NCBI GenBank assembly: GCA_030374765.1 | Contig: JARGXX010000099.1 | Coordinates: 868,001-932,000, forward strand | Direction: 5' to 3' | From: Agarophyton chilense | Lineage: Eukaryota; Rhodophyta; Florideophyceae; Gracilariales; Gracilariaceae | Length of the DNA stretch: 64,000 nt | Shown here: one piece after another, positions 10,667-20,435 of the stretch | Layout: each line of letters opens with the position of its first letter | Position numbering within the stretch: the first letter of the stretch is position 1 | Notes under the pieces: generated by a model | Told to the model about the DNA's origin: nothing | Seen by the model: only the letters and a program-made list of their open reading frames with translations | The model's database searches: none | Made by a program: the position numbers and the translations under genes

Positions 10667-11446
10667 ATGATCAGAATTAATGGAAGATTGTTGAGCGTGT
10701 ATCGGACATGGAAAAAGCGAAATTGCCTCGTCGATCAGTTCATGACTGCGAGCAGGTGCTTTGCTGCTAATGGAAGTATTGATAACAAAAAGTCAGGAGA
10801 CGGGGAGAACGATTCTGGGGCTGTGGTTGAAGATGATGAGTTCGGCTTTGAAGGATTTGAAATTGTTGACGAGACCGAAGATGCAGATCCCGTTGATCAG
10901 GCCATCAATATGGATGACGAGGACATCACTCCCGAGCTAGCCTCAGATCTGGTAGCTCGAATGGTGGAAGCCACAACTCGTAAAGTGACCGAACGAGCTT
11001 CTGCAAGTCTACTGCCTTTCATTACACCGCACACGATATCCTGCCTACGCGCTACCCGTATTTCTACCAACAAGATCCATACAGCTATGCCTGAACCTTA
11101 TTCGTATCCGATTGAAAAAAAGGTGACAGCTGAGATCAACGTTAGTTCGCTCAACCTTTCAGCGCCAGCTGCAGAAGCGCTCCGAGTTCTATGTGGACCT
11201 CGATGGAAAGAAGGACTTGTTCGGATTGGGTGCAATCGTTTTCCGTCCTTAGAGGAGAACCGTGCCCATATTGTTACTCAAATCGACAAACTAGTAGCAA
11301 CGGCGCGGGCTTGTGTCGGTGAGAGTCTCGATCTTAGACCTCTTCGTTCATGGGATGAGATTAAGGAAGAGGTTGGAAAGATTGCCACCGATGAGGTGCA
11401 AGAAGCTGGGGATATCCGGCATGTGCTAGGCGAAGCGAAACAGTGA
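10667..11446 (+). CDS. MRPS35: Mitochondrial small ribosomal subunit protein mS35 (MRPS35-like)
   Basis: A 259-residue single-exon protein starting at the first ATG. The N-terminus is basic and poor in acidic residues (RINGRLLSVYRTWKKR), fitting a mitochondrial targeting peptide. An acidic linker follows (about 45-90). Residues about 135-215 match the S24/S35 conserved domain: a Pro/Tyr-rich lead (MPEPYSYPIEKKVTAEI), a segment with LSAPAAEALRVLCGPRW, and FPSLEENRAHIVTQIDKL. It is a structural protein of the mitoribosomal small subunit, in the head region in known structures. The assignment is by eye from the domain pattern. The next frame downstream is on the same strand 300 bp away. Confidence 0.75.
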   Translation: MIRINGRLLSVYRTWKKRNCLVDQFMTASRCFAANGSIDNKKSGDGENDSGAVVEDDEFGFEGFEIVDETEDADPVDQAINMDDEDITPELASDLVARMVEATTRKVTERASASLLPFITPHTISCLRATRISTNKIHTAMPEPYSYPIEKKVTAEINVSSLNLSAPAAEALRVLCGPRWKEGLVRIGCNRFPSLEENRAHIVTQIDKLVATARACVGESLDLRPLRSWDEIKEEVGKIATDEVQEAGDIRHVLGEAKQ

Positions 11447-11745
11447 TAAACGAGAAGTCAGGAATGTGGAACAATGTGTGCAACCAAGCTGAACCGAAGG
11501 TTTCGCTTGACTTTTCCGAAGAGCATCTGTTAAGCGCTTCAACAGCATATTTAGGACTGCTTATTTCCGCACATTGCCCAGTCCCCAGTTTTAACTTCGT
11601 TCCTGCAGGTAGCCGCAATCTTCCAGGAGCAATCAACAGCAAGCAGTCCCCAAAGAAAGTAATACGGTGGTCATTCTAACGAAAGCGGCAAATTATCCGA
11701 CGCAAATTCGACCTTGGTGAAGCCTTAGTTGCTACCCTTTTTGTG

Positions 11746-12130
11746 ATGTCTGATCCGCGAACCGAGTCCCAATCACTAAGACAGCGTGCTCAAGCAGAGA
11801 GTGAACGCGATGCCCTGAGACACACGGCAAAGAGCATTGCGCAGAGTCTTGTTTCAATAATTAGTTTCGGAAGAGATGACACGAGAAGTAAGTTTTGGGA
11901 CTTCCTTGTTTTCAAGTATTCTGTTTCAAACGTGTTCATATCATCTCAATTTTCGCTCCGCACTTTTAGGACTTCAGTTTTTTCATTCTGTCGGGGTTCA
12001 GGACAATTCGGAGCTGTTGGAGGTTCTTGAAGAAAAGATTCTTTCACTGCTTGCGGAACCCAGTCGTCGTGAAACGGGCTGCGATGGTGCGGATACTGAT
12101 AACAGACCTGGAGAAGACCAGCCTTCTTGA
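11746..12130 (+). CDS. Unknown small protein, probably two exons or a decayed gene
   Basis: The frame opens with ATG at 11746 (MSDPRTESQSLRQRAQAESE, Gln/Glu/Arg-rich, helix-like). A GTAAGT donor at 11888 and a polypyrimidine-AG acceptor ending at 11969 would remove 82 bases and join in frame to a second helical stretch (NSELLEVLEEKILSLL), stopping at 12130. About 100 residues result. Directly after, other plus frames (12027-12296, and one ending near 12320 with LDVYNIEYSEPNYHQTIIF) have protein-like composition. The real gene may therefore be longer, with more introns, a sequence error, or decay. No family recognised. Confidence 0.35.
11888..11969 (+). other. Candidate spliceosomal intron
   Basis: It has a GTAAGT donor, a T-rich 3' part and a CACTTTTAG acceptor, is 82 bp long, and interrupts the frame in phase 1 so that both flanking frames join without a stop. 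Removing it keeps the helix-rich composition. No transcript evidence can be seen here. Confidence 0.45.
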
Positions 12131-13333
12131 GAAAATGAATGATTATGCATCAGTTGGACATATTGGGCTGACGGGACTCAACACGCTACGTTCGGAGCGA
12201 AGTTTTGGAAAACGATTGGTGATGACTTTTCCGGATGACTCTACCTGGATGTCTACAATATCGAATACAGCGAGCCAAACTACCACCAAACTATAATCTT
12301 CAAGGCTTGGTCACTCTATTAAGCAACATCTATCGCAGCACAACAGTGAACCCAACTAAGTCCACGGAAAGTCTACTGAAGTCATTGACTTCAGTCATTA
12401 TTTTAGAACAAGAAACGATGATACTGCACCCGGGCGCATCCTCGAAGCGAATCCTCATACTGTACGAAGTCAAGCCAATATCTGATGAATAAACCTATTT
12501 TCTTCGAAGCGCTAGCCCGCGAGCTAGAGCCCTAATTTTTCGCTCAATAAGCTTACAATCAAACTCTTCGTCGTGATACAAATGATTACGCTCAGTTTCT
12601 TTTGAGCAGACCGACGACTCTTGACTAACCCAGGGACATCTTGTGCTACAATTGCTTCTCCCGACATTTATTTCATCAACTCGACAGCTTCTGCGTCGTT
12701 TCTTTCTCAAACACGAATCGGCATCTTCCGCTCCGACTGACAAGAGCCGGATCTGCGTGACTCAAGGATCTCTTCCCCACATGATGGCCTTGCGGACATA
12801 TCTCGGGACTCGGATGAGCGTCCTTTTCAAGAAACGGCTACATACCGAATGTCAAATGTTAGCTGACGTCATGCGCGAGCCGCTCTTTAATCATTTGCTT
12901 TTGCCGCTGCGATGCGAAAAATCTTTGGCGGTGATGACAATTTGATTGAGGTTGAGATATGAGCGGCAACCCTCAGCGTCCCACGTTTGACGCCCTTTAA
13001 ACGAAAAGACCACGATGGACTGAATACTTTTTTACATGGTATGCCGCAAGCTCGTGGCTATGTTCCACGGAAGACATTCCTTCGAGAATCGGATACAGAG
13101 CAAAAAAAACGTCCTCTGATACAGTCAGTGAAGTAATCAAGCTTTACATCGGCCGCTAAGGCCCACCCATAAAATAACAATGAGCATGCTGAACATAAAC
13201 AAATTCAGCTCATTTCAAACCGAAAGACTGGACATTGAACAACAAATAAACGATATCACCCAGCTCTCCCAATATCAACCAAGTAATATCGTCAACAAGA
13301 AAAGAAAAAAATGTTAAGATCCCTTGGACGGCT
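12131..13333. other. Interval with unresolved frames, no recognised gene
   Basis: It holds short frames of fair composition on both strands: plus 12235-12492 and 12643-12945, and minus 12495-12743, the last Cys- and Arg-rich and ending FDCKLIERKIRALARG. None has a recognisable domain, and the plus and minus frames overlap, so at most one can be real. An exon of the preceding plus-strand gene, or of a minus-strand gene, is possible. Confidence 0.3.
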
Positions 13334-14800
13334 CTACTGCTGTCCACGTTGGCATTCTTCAACTTCTTCCTTTGTGGCGAAGCGACCATTGACCCTCGGT
13401 CTCACCATAGCAATTCGTTTGCGACAAGCGTATCGGACAGCAGTTCCCTGAGTTCTCATACTCTTCTTGTGTCGGAGCCTTTTCAAAGCTCGGGCACGGT
13501 TCTCACGGGCTTGTTCCACGCTACAACCGCTGCGGTCCAGCATTTGTCGCCTTCTTTTCTTCCGGCTCCCGCTCATAGGCTCGGACCGTTTCGCAGGGGG
13601 CGTAGTCGGTGACATTCCCGCCTGAAGCGCTCTGCCGGCTGCCTGCATTGCTTGCGCAGTTCCCAAGTGAAAGGCGGTAGCATGCGCCAACATATTGTAC
13701 TGCAAAAAATCGTTTGGAGACGTGCCGGGTACAAATGCGACAGGTCTGCCTGAATACTGCGCTGAGACGGCGTTTGCTAGCATCTGCGAAGAAAAGTGCG
13801 CAGGGACAGCGTACGGGATGAGTCCAGGCATGACCGAGTTGATAGAAATAGGGTTGGGATGGAGAGTATGTGTTGCGGTCGGAGCTGTGAGCGCTGAGGA
13901 CAGAGCGGTGGAAGACGACGCGGGCGTTTTGGAGGTTTGCGGCTCGTGCTTGATGTTGTCCCGCTGGGTGGCGCTGGAGGGTTTGGGTTTCAATGTGAGC
14001 GGCTTTGAAGGAGATTGTTTCGACGACGACGCGTTGACAGAAGGCCTGGTGACAACGTTGTGCAGTTTGGCGGGGTGAAACTTTGACGTAACTTCTGGAG
14101 AAGTGGTAGGTGACAACGCAGTAGGTGACAACGCGGAGGAATCCGGAGGAGGTGTGACGGAAGAGCTTTGCGACTCTCGCGGCTGCGAGTGGGACTTTGC
14201 GTGCAGTGCGTCGGGTCGAGGCTTGGATCGCAAGAAAGGGGTGGCGTCAGACAGGGGGAGCTGAGAAGTGGGGTGACGCAGGTCCGGGGTGGACATGAGG
14301 CTGATGACGCCGTCGTGGTTGCTGTCGGAGCCGTATTCCGTGTCCAAGTTGGTGGGGCTGAGCGAATTGAAAAGGGCATTCATCTGGGCACGAGCGCCGG
14401 CAATGCGCTGCATTCTGCGGTGCGAGGCGTCATGGGTGGCGGAATTGGGGCCGGTTTGAAGCGGAGAGCAGGAAGTGGGGTTGGGAGAAGGGTAGAGATC
14501 TGCGAGAATAGGAGAGGCAAAGGTAAGCGAGTTGTAAAACGGGGCGGGGTCGGGGGACGCAAGAATGTCGCTGATATGGGCCGTGGGATCTGGGGTGGGC
14601 TGTGAGAGACCGGAGACCATATCTCGGAGGTTGGGGGTCATGCGCATGTAGCGCAGATTTGAGGGGTCTATCATGGGGGGGGTGTGAGGGGGGTAGGGCA
14701 CGGGGGTCGGGCGCGACTTGGGCACGGCGGCGGGAGCTGACATGGGGGGGGCGGAGTGCAAGTGCGCTGAGGCGGCGGCGGGCGGCGGAGTGGGCGCCAT
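13334..14800 (-). CDS. CCT-motif protein (CONSTANS/TOC1-type C-terminal domain)
   Basis: 488 residues when started at the first in-frame ATG (14800); the frame is open further upstream only through GC-biased sequence without ATG. The first 400 residues are Pro/Ser/Thr/Ala-rich and disordered. The last ~60 hold a CCT motif: Arg-rich start, RALKRLRHKKSMRT, then VRYACRKRIAMVRPRVNGRF, matching the R-Y-x2-R-K and R-P-R-x-x-G-R-F signature. In plants this domain binds DNA with NF-Y-type partners and carries a nuclear signal, and is found in clock and flowering regulators. No B-box or receiver domain is seen, so it belongs to the CCT-only (CMF-like) group. Likely a nuclear regulator. Head to head with the RING gene. 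Confidence 0.85.
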   Translation of the reverse strand: MAPTPPPAAASAHLHSAPPMSAPAAVPKSRPTPVPYPPHTPPMIDPSNLRYMRMTPNLRDMVSGLSQPTPDPTAHISDILASPDPAPFYNSLTFASPILADLYPSPNPTSCSPLQTGPNSATHDASHRRMQRIAGARAQMNALFNSLSPTNLDTEYGSDSNHDGVISLMSTPDLRHPTSQLPLSDATPFLRSKPRPDALHAKSHSQPRESQSSSVTPPPDSSALSPTALSPTTSPEVTSKFHPAKLHNVVTRPSVNASSSKQSPSKPLTLKPKPSSATQRDNIKHEPQTSKTPASSSTALSSALTAPTATHTLHPNPISINSVMPGLIPYAVPAHFSSQMLANAVSAQYSGRPVAFVPGTSPNDFLQYNMLAHATAFHLGTAQAMQAAGRALQAGMSPTTPPAKRSEPMSGSRKKRRRQMLDRSGCSVEQARENRARALKRLRHKKSMRTQGTAVRYACRKRIAMVRPRVNGRFATKEEVEECQRGQQ

Positions 14801-14949
14801 GTGGGGGGTGAGCGAAGCGGTGGGCAAGTGACTGATGAGCACGAAGTAACTGGCAGAAAGGACGGGCGAAGAAAGGACGCACACACGCGGGCAGCGCCTG
14901 GGCACGACGGCCAGGCGGGCGACGACGAGGGGGAAGGAACGAGAGCAGC

Positions 14950-15051
14950 GGGGAGCGGAAAGCGGGAAGCGGGAAGCGGGAAGCGGGGAAGGGAGCGGAG
15001 CGGGCAAGAGAGGGGGAGGGGAGGGGAGGGGAGGGGAGGGGGCAGGAAACG
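14950..15051. repeat. G-rich simple repeats upstream of the CCT gene
   Basis: The plus strand carries repeated GCGGGAA-type units (about 14958-15000) followed by GGGGA-type repeats (about 15011-15043). The minus strand, which is the coding sense of the CCT gene, is C-rich here. The tract lies 150-250 bp upstream of the CCT start codon, in the space shared with the RING gene, and could form G-quadruplexes. Confidence 0.7.
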
Positions 15052-15982
15052 GGGCGGCGACGGGGGAGCAGTCAGACGATGTGTGCGGTGACAGGCGGGC
15101 GGAGCGGCGGCGAGCGCGTAAGCGACGAGCGCGTAAGCAGCGTGCAGCGCAGCGCAAGGCAGTGGAGAGGGGTGGACATGCGACGTTGGTTCGCCAGCTC
15201 GCACACTGGTAGCGGCGGCGGGCAGCGTCGGTTCGTGAAGCGCCGCCCAACACATGTGAAGGCCGATCTCCGAATCTCCGCCGCAAGGCGCGACGCGCCC
15301 ATTGGCTGCTGCCGCATGGTGGCGGATTTCATCGCCGTGTGCGGCACATTCGCACGTGCGCCTCTTTTTGCAGTTGCGTGCTCCGCCATGTGTGCTCTGC
15401 CGCCGTTTCGTGTGTGTGTGATCTCCTCGCAAGTCACAGATTACTGCCGATTCCGTTGCCGCTGCTTGCTTCCCAGCCCATTTCGCCGCCGATACCGAGT
15501 TCATGCAGCTCTCAATGCTCAATGTTAATTAGCCCTTTACCACAGCTGCTTCCTAACACAAAACGGCCACAATGTCGGCAACGGCCAAACGCGCCCTGCA
15601 CACGTGGCCAGCGTTCATACTGGCGCAGCCAAACATCCACCCACAGAGCACTTGGCAGCAACGGCGCACTCTAGTCGCGCCATTGCGCCACGCACGCCCC
15701 ACCATCTCCGCGCCGCCCCGTTCGAAAGCCGTTGCATCGCGTCACCGTCATGCGACCACCACCACCGTTTCGCCCCGCCCCGGCGTCCCCGCCCCGTGCC
15801 ACGCCGCCACCTCCAATGCTACTACTTTTGTGCCTGCTTCCCGTTGCGTATTCGCTTTACGTCCCCGTCGCTTTCAGCTTCTAGCTGCTCGCGTCCTCTT
15901 CGCCACGCCGTATCTTCCCATTGCGAGCCGCCGCGTTCCTCTGCCAGCCAACCTCCTCCGCTGGGCGCCACCCAGCGCCGTC

Positions 15983-17305
15983 ATGCAACAAGTGCGCCCG
16001 CCGCCATACCACTCTTCGTTGCCTTCTAGTCCGCGCTCGTGCACATCCAACTCACACCTTTCGTCTCCAAACCTCTCGCCCATTCGTTCCCACCCGTCTG
16101 CCACCACCGCCATCTGCGTCGTGTGCATGGACCGTACCAAGGACATTGCACTCCTTCCTTGCCAACACGCTCACTGCTGTCTCGCCTGTCTCCGCCGCTC
16201 CGCCACCCGTCTTTGCCCAATTTGCCGAACCCCTGTCCTGCATATCCGTTTGCTCTGCTCCGGTAACATCCATCCCGTCGCAGCCCTCGCTCCACCCCTT
16301 CCACCCCACCCTCCCTGCCTACGTTTCGCCGCATCCAATCCACGTCATAGCATGCCCATTATACCGCGCGCGACACGACCATCGTTGCGTCCTACTTCGA
16401 TGCGTTCGCGAGCCACCTCTTTGTCATCGCTCAACACAGTCGCCACTCAGGCTGAGTCCTCTTTTCGTTCTTTGTCACAATGGGAGCACACTGCCTTTCG
16501 TCAACTCCGTGAGACCGGTTCTTTGCCACCTTCTCCAGATCGCGCTAGGCACACTTCTTCATCCACGTCCTGCACCGATTCTTCCAACGCCTCCTTTTCA
16601 TCAGCAACCGATCTCCCCATTCCGCGTGCCTATCGGGTGCACAATGTCGTGCTCATCGGTCACTCTCGTGCAATCATGATCAACCTCGCCCACCGTCTAG
16701 TTTCAACTTTCCCCCCGCCCCCCTCCTCTAGCCCGCACCATCGCCCCACAAAATCCACTGTATTCATTAACGGCCAACTACTCCGCCTTGTGCTCATTGA
16801 GTGCCCGCCACAAGCTTCAGCCCCCGATATAGCTGCGCGGGTGCAGCGCCAGGCCCCAAAGCTCGTGCTGCTTTGCGCGGATTTCTACAACATGTCGTCC
16901 TTCGAGTCGGTTGTGCGCCTTGATATGGACATTCTTGACTATCTTGACTTGGCCTGCATCTGGGTATTGATGAAGAATTCCTCCAAACGTTCGTATTTCT
17001 CAAATTCTGTAGACGACACCGACGTTTCCGCTGCAAATCATTTCTTGAGCTCTCCACGACGATGTTTTGTTGTGGCCGTGGATGGTATTCAACGGAGCGT
17101 CAATCTCAAGAAGCTTGGCATGTTCATCCACCGTTTTGCCAATGATGCCCCTAGACGCTCACAATCATCAACATTTGCCGGCCATCAGCGCTTTTGGGTG
17201 GCCAAGTCGTGGTCATTGTTTTGTCTTTCTGTACATAGATCGAATGACAAGACGCAGCAACCACGAAACCGGTCGAATCGCTTTCCACGATGGATGTGGC
17301 ATTAA
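15983..17305 (+). CDS. RING-finger protein with a C-terminal degenerate Ras-like GTPase domain
   Basis: 440 residues from the ATG at 15983. An ATG at 15572 in the same frame would add 137 residues of Arg/Pro/Ala-rich, low-information sequence, so the later start is preferred. Residues about 44-85 form a C3HC4 RING (CVVCMD, CQHAHCCLAC, CPIC), usually the E2-binding part of an E3 ubiquitin ligase. A Ser/Thr-rich linker follows. Residues about 215-390 follow the Ras strand order: VVLIGHSRA in the P-loop place, STVFINGQ, LRLVLIEC, LVLLCADFYNMSSFESV, ACIWVLMKNSS. The P-loop Lys/Ser, DxxG and NKxD signatures are absent, so nucleotide binding is doubtful. The RING is seen directly; the pseudo-GTPase is inference. 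It ends 113 bp from the oppositely oriented methyltransferase gene. Confidence 0.75.
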   Translation: MQQVRPPPYHSSLPSSPRSCTSNSHLSSPNLSPIRSHPSATTAICVVCMDRTKDIALLPCQHAHCCLACLRRSATRLCPICRTPVLHIRLLCSGNIHPVAALAPPLPPHPPCLRFAASNPRHSMPIIPRATRPSLRPTSMRSRATSLSSLNTVATQAESSFRSLSQWEHTAFRQLRETGSLPPSPDRARHTSSSTSCTDSSNASFSSATDLPIPRAYRVHNVVLIGHSRAIMINLAHRLVSTFPPPPSSSPHHRPTKSTVFINGQLLRLVLIECPPQASAPDIAARVQRQAPKLVLLCADFYNMSSFESVVRLDMDILDYLDLACIWVLMKNSSKRSYFSNSVDDTDVSAANHFLSSPRRCFVVAVDGIQRSVNLKKLGMFIHRFANDAPRRSQSSTFAGHQRFWVAKSWSLFCLSVHRSNDKTQQPRNRSNRFPRWMWH

Positions 17306-17418
17306 ACTTACTACCCTCGGAAACAACCGAACTGTATTACATATATTGAACCAAAAGCCCTAAGCGTAGTCTATTATCCAACAACGCCCAAGATCCCTTG
17401 TGGCAAGCCCTGTGACAC

Positions 17419-19209
17419 CTAGTCCTCTCGGTTTTCATATCCAGGCTCTGCTTCTAATGTTATGACGCATTCCAGGTGATGAGTGTTTGGAAACATGTCA
17501 ATCGGGTGTATGCTTTGCACACTGAACTTTCCAGGGGCTAGTTCCACGAGCTTCTCTATATCTCGCTTTTGGGTTACCGGATTGCAACTCACATAAACAA
17601 CCCGCTTTACCGGGACCCCCGCGATATACTTCACCAGATCCGGATGTAAACCGGCACGAGGCGGGTCGACGACAATAACGTTCGGTTTAATGAACGGAGA
17701 TTTTGTCCTAAACCCTTTCAGCCTGTCCAGATTGCCCTCCTCAAATATCGCATTACTGATACCGTTCACTGATGCATTAACTCTTGCATCGCTTATTGCA
17801 GTACTGATAAGATCTATTCCATAAACTTGCTTCACACTCTGCGCCAGACAAAGCGCTATAGTCCCCGTCCCGCAGAACAAATCGAGAACAATATCATCGG
17901 GGCACAGCTTGGCAGACTGACGAACGCAGTTGTACAAGATTTCCGCTTGTCTGGAGTTCGTCTGAAAGAAAGAGTTTGCTGAAATGCGGAACGTAAGATT
18001 GCAAAGTTGTTGTTCGATGTAACGCCTTTCGCCGGCAAGCAATCGTTCTTGTTGTTCATCGATGGAAAAACTAGACTTCGCCCCTCGCATGTTTTGGATG
18101 ACGCATACAACTTCCGGAAAAGTATATTTGATGCTCTTTGCCAAAGGTTTCAACCTATTGGCAACGTCACAGGGGCTGGTAATCATGTTCACCATGACTT
18201 CCAGGACTCCTTGCTTATTCGTAGATGTGCGGATGGCCACGTTTCGCAAATATCCGGTGTTTTGTTTTGCGTCGTAGGGTTCTAAAAGCATCTTCTCGGC
18301 CTCCATGCGAACGTGGCTCAGAATCCTATTTGTTATTGAGGGTTGAATGTAGCATTCTTCTACGGGGATTACCTTGTCAAAGCGTTGAGGAGCATGCAGG
18401 CCGAGAGCATAGGTATATTCACCTGGCTCGCGGCGAGGCAAATCCTTTACCGGGTTTGTATACCATTTACGACCATAGCTGAATTCCATCTTATTCCGAA
18501 ACTCCAATGTTTGCTCACACGGAATAACAGTAAATTGATCAACACCGTACTGCTCAGACATGTCAGCAAAAAGTGCCTTTATTTGGCATTGCTTTTGTTC
18601 AATCTGCATCCAGTATGGGAGGTGCATGGATGTGCATCCACCACACCCACCTCCACCAAGATGGTGATTACCAAAGTGCTTACATTTAGGCTGCACAGCG
18701 CGAGAAGAACTTTGAAGAAGTTCACGGAACAATGCTTCTGCGTATGTTCGAGAAATTGTTTCAGATGACCCAAGCATTGGCTCAGGATTCTTTTTTTGTT
18801 GTCGTCTTCGAACTTTAGTGACAATGCAGCTGATGATATCCCCTGGGCAAGCCCCTTTGGGTGTGTATACAGGCATCATCATATCGGTTAGCAGCAGATT
18901 TTTCGGGTGTACGATCTCACCAACTCCAGCTCCTCCGTAAGCAATTCGAGTAATTCTGACATGGACATCATCACCTTTTCGCAATGGTACTCTCTCTATT
19001 TCGTGCGCATCGAGCTGACCAGCAGATACGATTGCTACACACCTCGGAGCGTTACGATATCTCTGTCTACGAGCTCGCGTTTGAGTGCAGAAGCGTGGTG
19101 TTTGCGTTACTCCAAAGACGGTTGAAATGAAACATAACTTGTTTGCATCAACAGAACGGACAACTCCATACAATTGGTTTCTGCCCATTTTTCTTAAGAG
19201 ATGATTCAT
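17419..19209 (-). CDS. RNA (uracil-C5)-methyltransferase, RumA/TRM2 family
   Basis: 596 residues from the first ATG (19209). The enzyme transfers a methyl group from S-adenosylmethionine to C5 of a uridine in rRNA or tRNA. Domains: a basic N-terminus that could be an organelle targeting peptide; a TRAM RNA-binding domain (about 60-120, DDVHVRITRIAYGGAGVGEI); a bacterial-type iron-sulphur cysteine cluster (CKHFGNHHLGGGGCGGC near 175-190 and a later Cys); the AdoMet-binding motif VLDLFCGTGTIALCLAQ (about 440); VVDPPRAGLHPDL (about 515); the catalytic VYVSCNPVTQKRD (about 540); and the C-terminal DMFPNTHHLECV. The iron-sulphur cysteines favour bacterial-derived RlmD/RlmCD-like enzymes, possibly in an organelle. 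The exact substrate cannot be told from sequence. Confidence 0.9.
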   Translation of the reverse strand: MNHLLRKMGRNQLYGVVRSVDANKLCFISTVFGVTQTPRFCTQTRARRQRYRNAPRCVAIVSAGQLDAHEIERVPLRKGDDVHVRITRIAYGGAGVGEIVHPKNLLLTDMMMPVYTPKGACPGDIISCIVTKVRRRQQKKNPEPMLGSSETISRTYAEALFRELLQSSSRAVQPKCKHFGNHHLGGGGCGGCTSMHLPYWMQIEQKQCQIKALFADMSEQYGVDQFTVIPCEQTLEFRNKMEFSYGRKWYTNPVKDLPRREPGEYTYALGLHAPQRFDKVIPVEECYIQPSITNRILSHVRMEAEKMLLEPYDAKQNTGYLRNVAIRTSTNKQGVLEVMVNMITSPCDVANRLKPLAKSIKYTFPEVVCVIQNMRGAKSSFSIDEQQERLLAGERRYIEQQLCNLTFRISANSFFQTNSRQAEILYNCVRQSAKLCPDDIVLDLFCGTGTIALCLAQSVKQVYGIDLISTAISDARVNASVNGISNAIFEEGNLDRLKGFRTKSPFIKPNVIVVDPPRAGLHPDLVKYIAGVPVKRVVYVSCNPVTQKRDIEKLVELAPGKFSVQSIHPIDMFPNTHHLECVITLEAEPGYENRED

Positions 19210-19254
19210 TGTACAAAACAACAGCTTGGGTCGCCTCTCAGAAGTTTGAATCAA

Positions 19255-20033
19255 ACTGTTTAGCGATGAAATATTGAAATGGAACAGAATGAACTCTCAC
19301 AAATACTGTCCTATGTTTGTTTCATGGGGTGTGCAGTGAGTGCTTTCTTTAGTGACGAACTCCCCTCGTTCTTAATTGGGTCAAAGTAAGAAAAATCAAG
19401 CGCAGAGCAGAACGGTTTTTCGGCTAATCGGATTCCAGGTGGAGAGCACAACGCAGATTTCAGGTGTGATCTTCAATGAAAAGTAGAGATGAATCCTGCA
19501 CCATGTATGTGATGTGAGATCTTCGGGGCACAGGTCTTGGCTATTCAGGTTTGGTTAAAATAGGAAAATACGTGGCGTGCCAAAAGTAAAAATGTGTACA
19601 GCATATGTGCCAAAAACCTGGCACGACTCAATTTACGTACAGTAGCAGTGGTAGAACAAGTATCCAGGAGATGTGGTAAGAGTTGGATTGCTAAATTACC
19701 TAGGGGTAAAAGCCCTTCTTGAGGCCTTGCTATTCTTCGGAAGGCTACAGTACCGTACACTTCACACACCAAGCATATGAATAGGCATGTGGGTTAAAGG
19801 CATCGATCTCCATGACGTTTGAAGTTCGAACGAGGGAACAATCATAGGGGGGAGCGTGAAGAGATCCACGGAGTACTTTTTTTTGAGAAAGGTCGCCGAC
19901 AGAATGAGATGAGCAAGCTTCGACCTTTTGGACACCTAGCTCCATCCCCAGAAGATGGGACAGAAAATAGATGCAAAAATTCCGAGCTCAAAGTGTGGCA
20001 AAGATCCACCGAAACCCACCAACAACAATCTGG
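19255..20033. other. Gene-free interval
   Basis: The promoter side of the methyltransferase gene. Only short frames on both strands (e.g. minus 19745-19945 with four Cys), none recognised. The minus-strand frames could hold downstream exons of the putative secreted protein at 20034-20435, but I found no clear splice pair. Confidence 0.4.
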
Positions 20034-20435
20034 TCAACATTGACTAAACACCGGAGTACCAAAAGAGAAAGCCGCAAAATTTCCTTCCTCTTCATCTCTT
20101 GGAGTTCTACCAATACCAAGCTCACAAGTTACTCCAGTAGCGGGAACATCTGTCTGCTCCAGATTTCCAGCAATTCGACAGCTTGATGGGTATGCTGTAT
20201 CTTCTTTCAGAAGAATAAGTTTAGACGCTTGCATTTCACCTCTTACATCTCCTCCCACAGTGAGCACTGCCACACCATTTAGATTCCATAATGGCCGACA
20301 TCTTGCTCCATGACCATGTTCAGAAAAGCATAATCTAGAAATTGAAGAAAGGATGCAGATTATGGTCAGAGACGATGCTTGAGAGACACATATTGTTAAA
20401 AAAAGGATTACGGGAATGGTTCGAGCAAATGGCAT
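20034..20435 (-). CDS. Possible small secreted protein, unknown
   Basis: 133 residues, starting MPFARTIPVILFLTICVSQA, which has the basic start, hydrophobic core and small residues of a signal peptide. The rest contains six Cys and no domain I recognise. It ends in Phe-Ser-Gln-Cys. It may be complete or the first exon of a longer gene. Composition is unlike the random frames around it, but the support is only the signal peptide and openness. Confidence 0.35.
   Translation of the reverse strand: MPFARTIPVILFLTICVSQASSLTIICILSSISRLCFSEHGHGARCRPLWNLNGVAVLTVGGDVRGEMQASKLILLKEDTAYPSSCRIAGNLEQTDVPATGVTCELGIGRTPRDEEEGNFAAFSFGTPVFSQC

Noticed and set aside
14168-15091. Plus-strand Gly/Arg-rich frames
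   Set aside because: Antisense shadows of the CCT gene and of G-rich repeats; no ATG context or domain.
13334-15286. Longer 650-residue version of the CCT protein
   Set aside because: The upstream part has no ATG and reads through G/C repeat tracts, so the start at 14800 is preferred.
15572-15982. N-terminal 137-residue extension of the RING protein
   Set aside because: It has an in-frame ATG, but the sequence is Arg/Pro/Ala-rich without any feature and lies in the shared promoter space. An organelle targeting role cannot be excluded.
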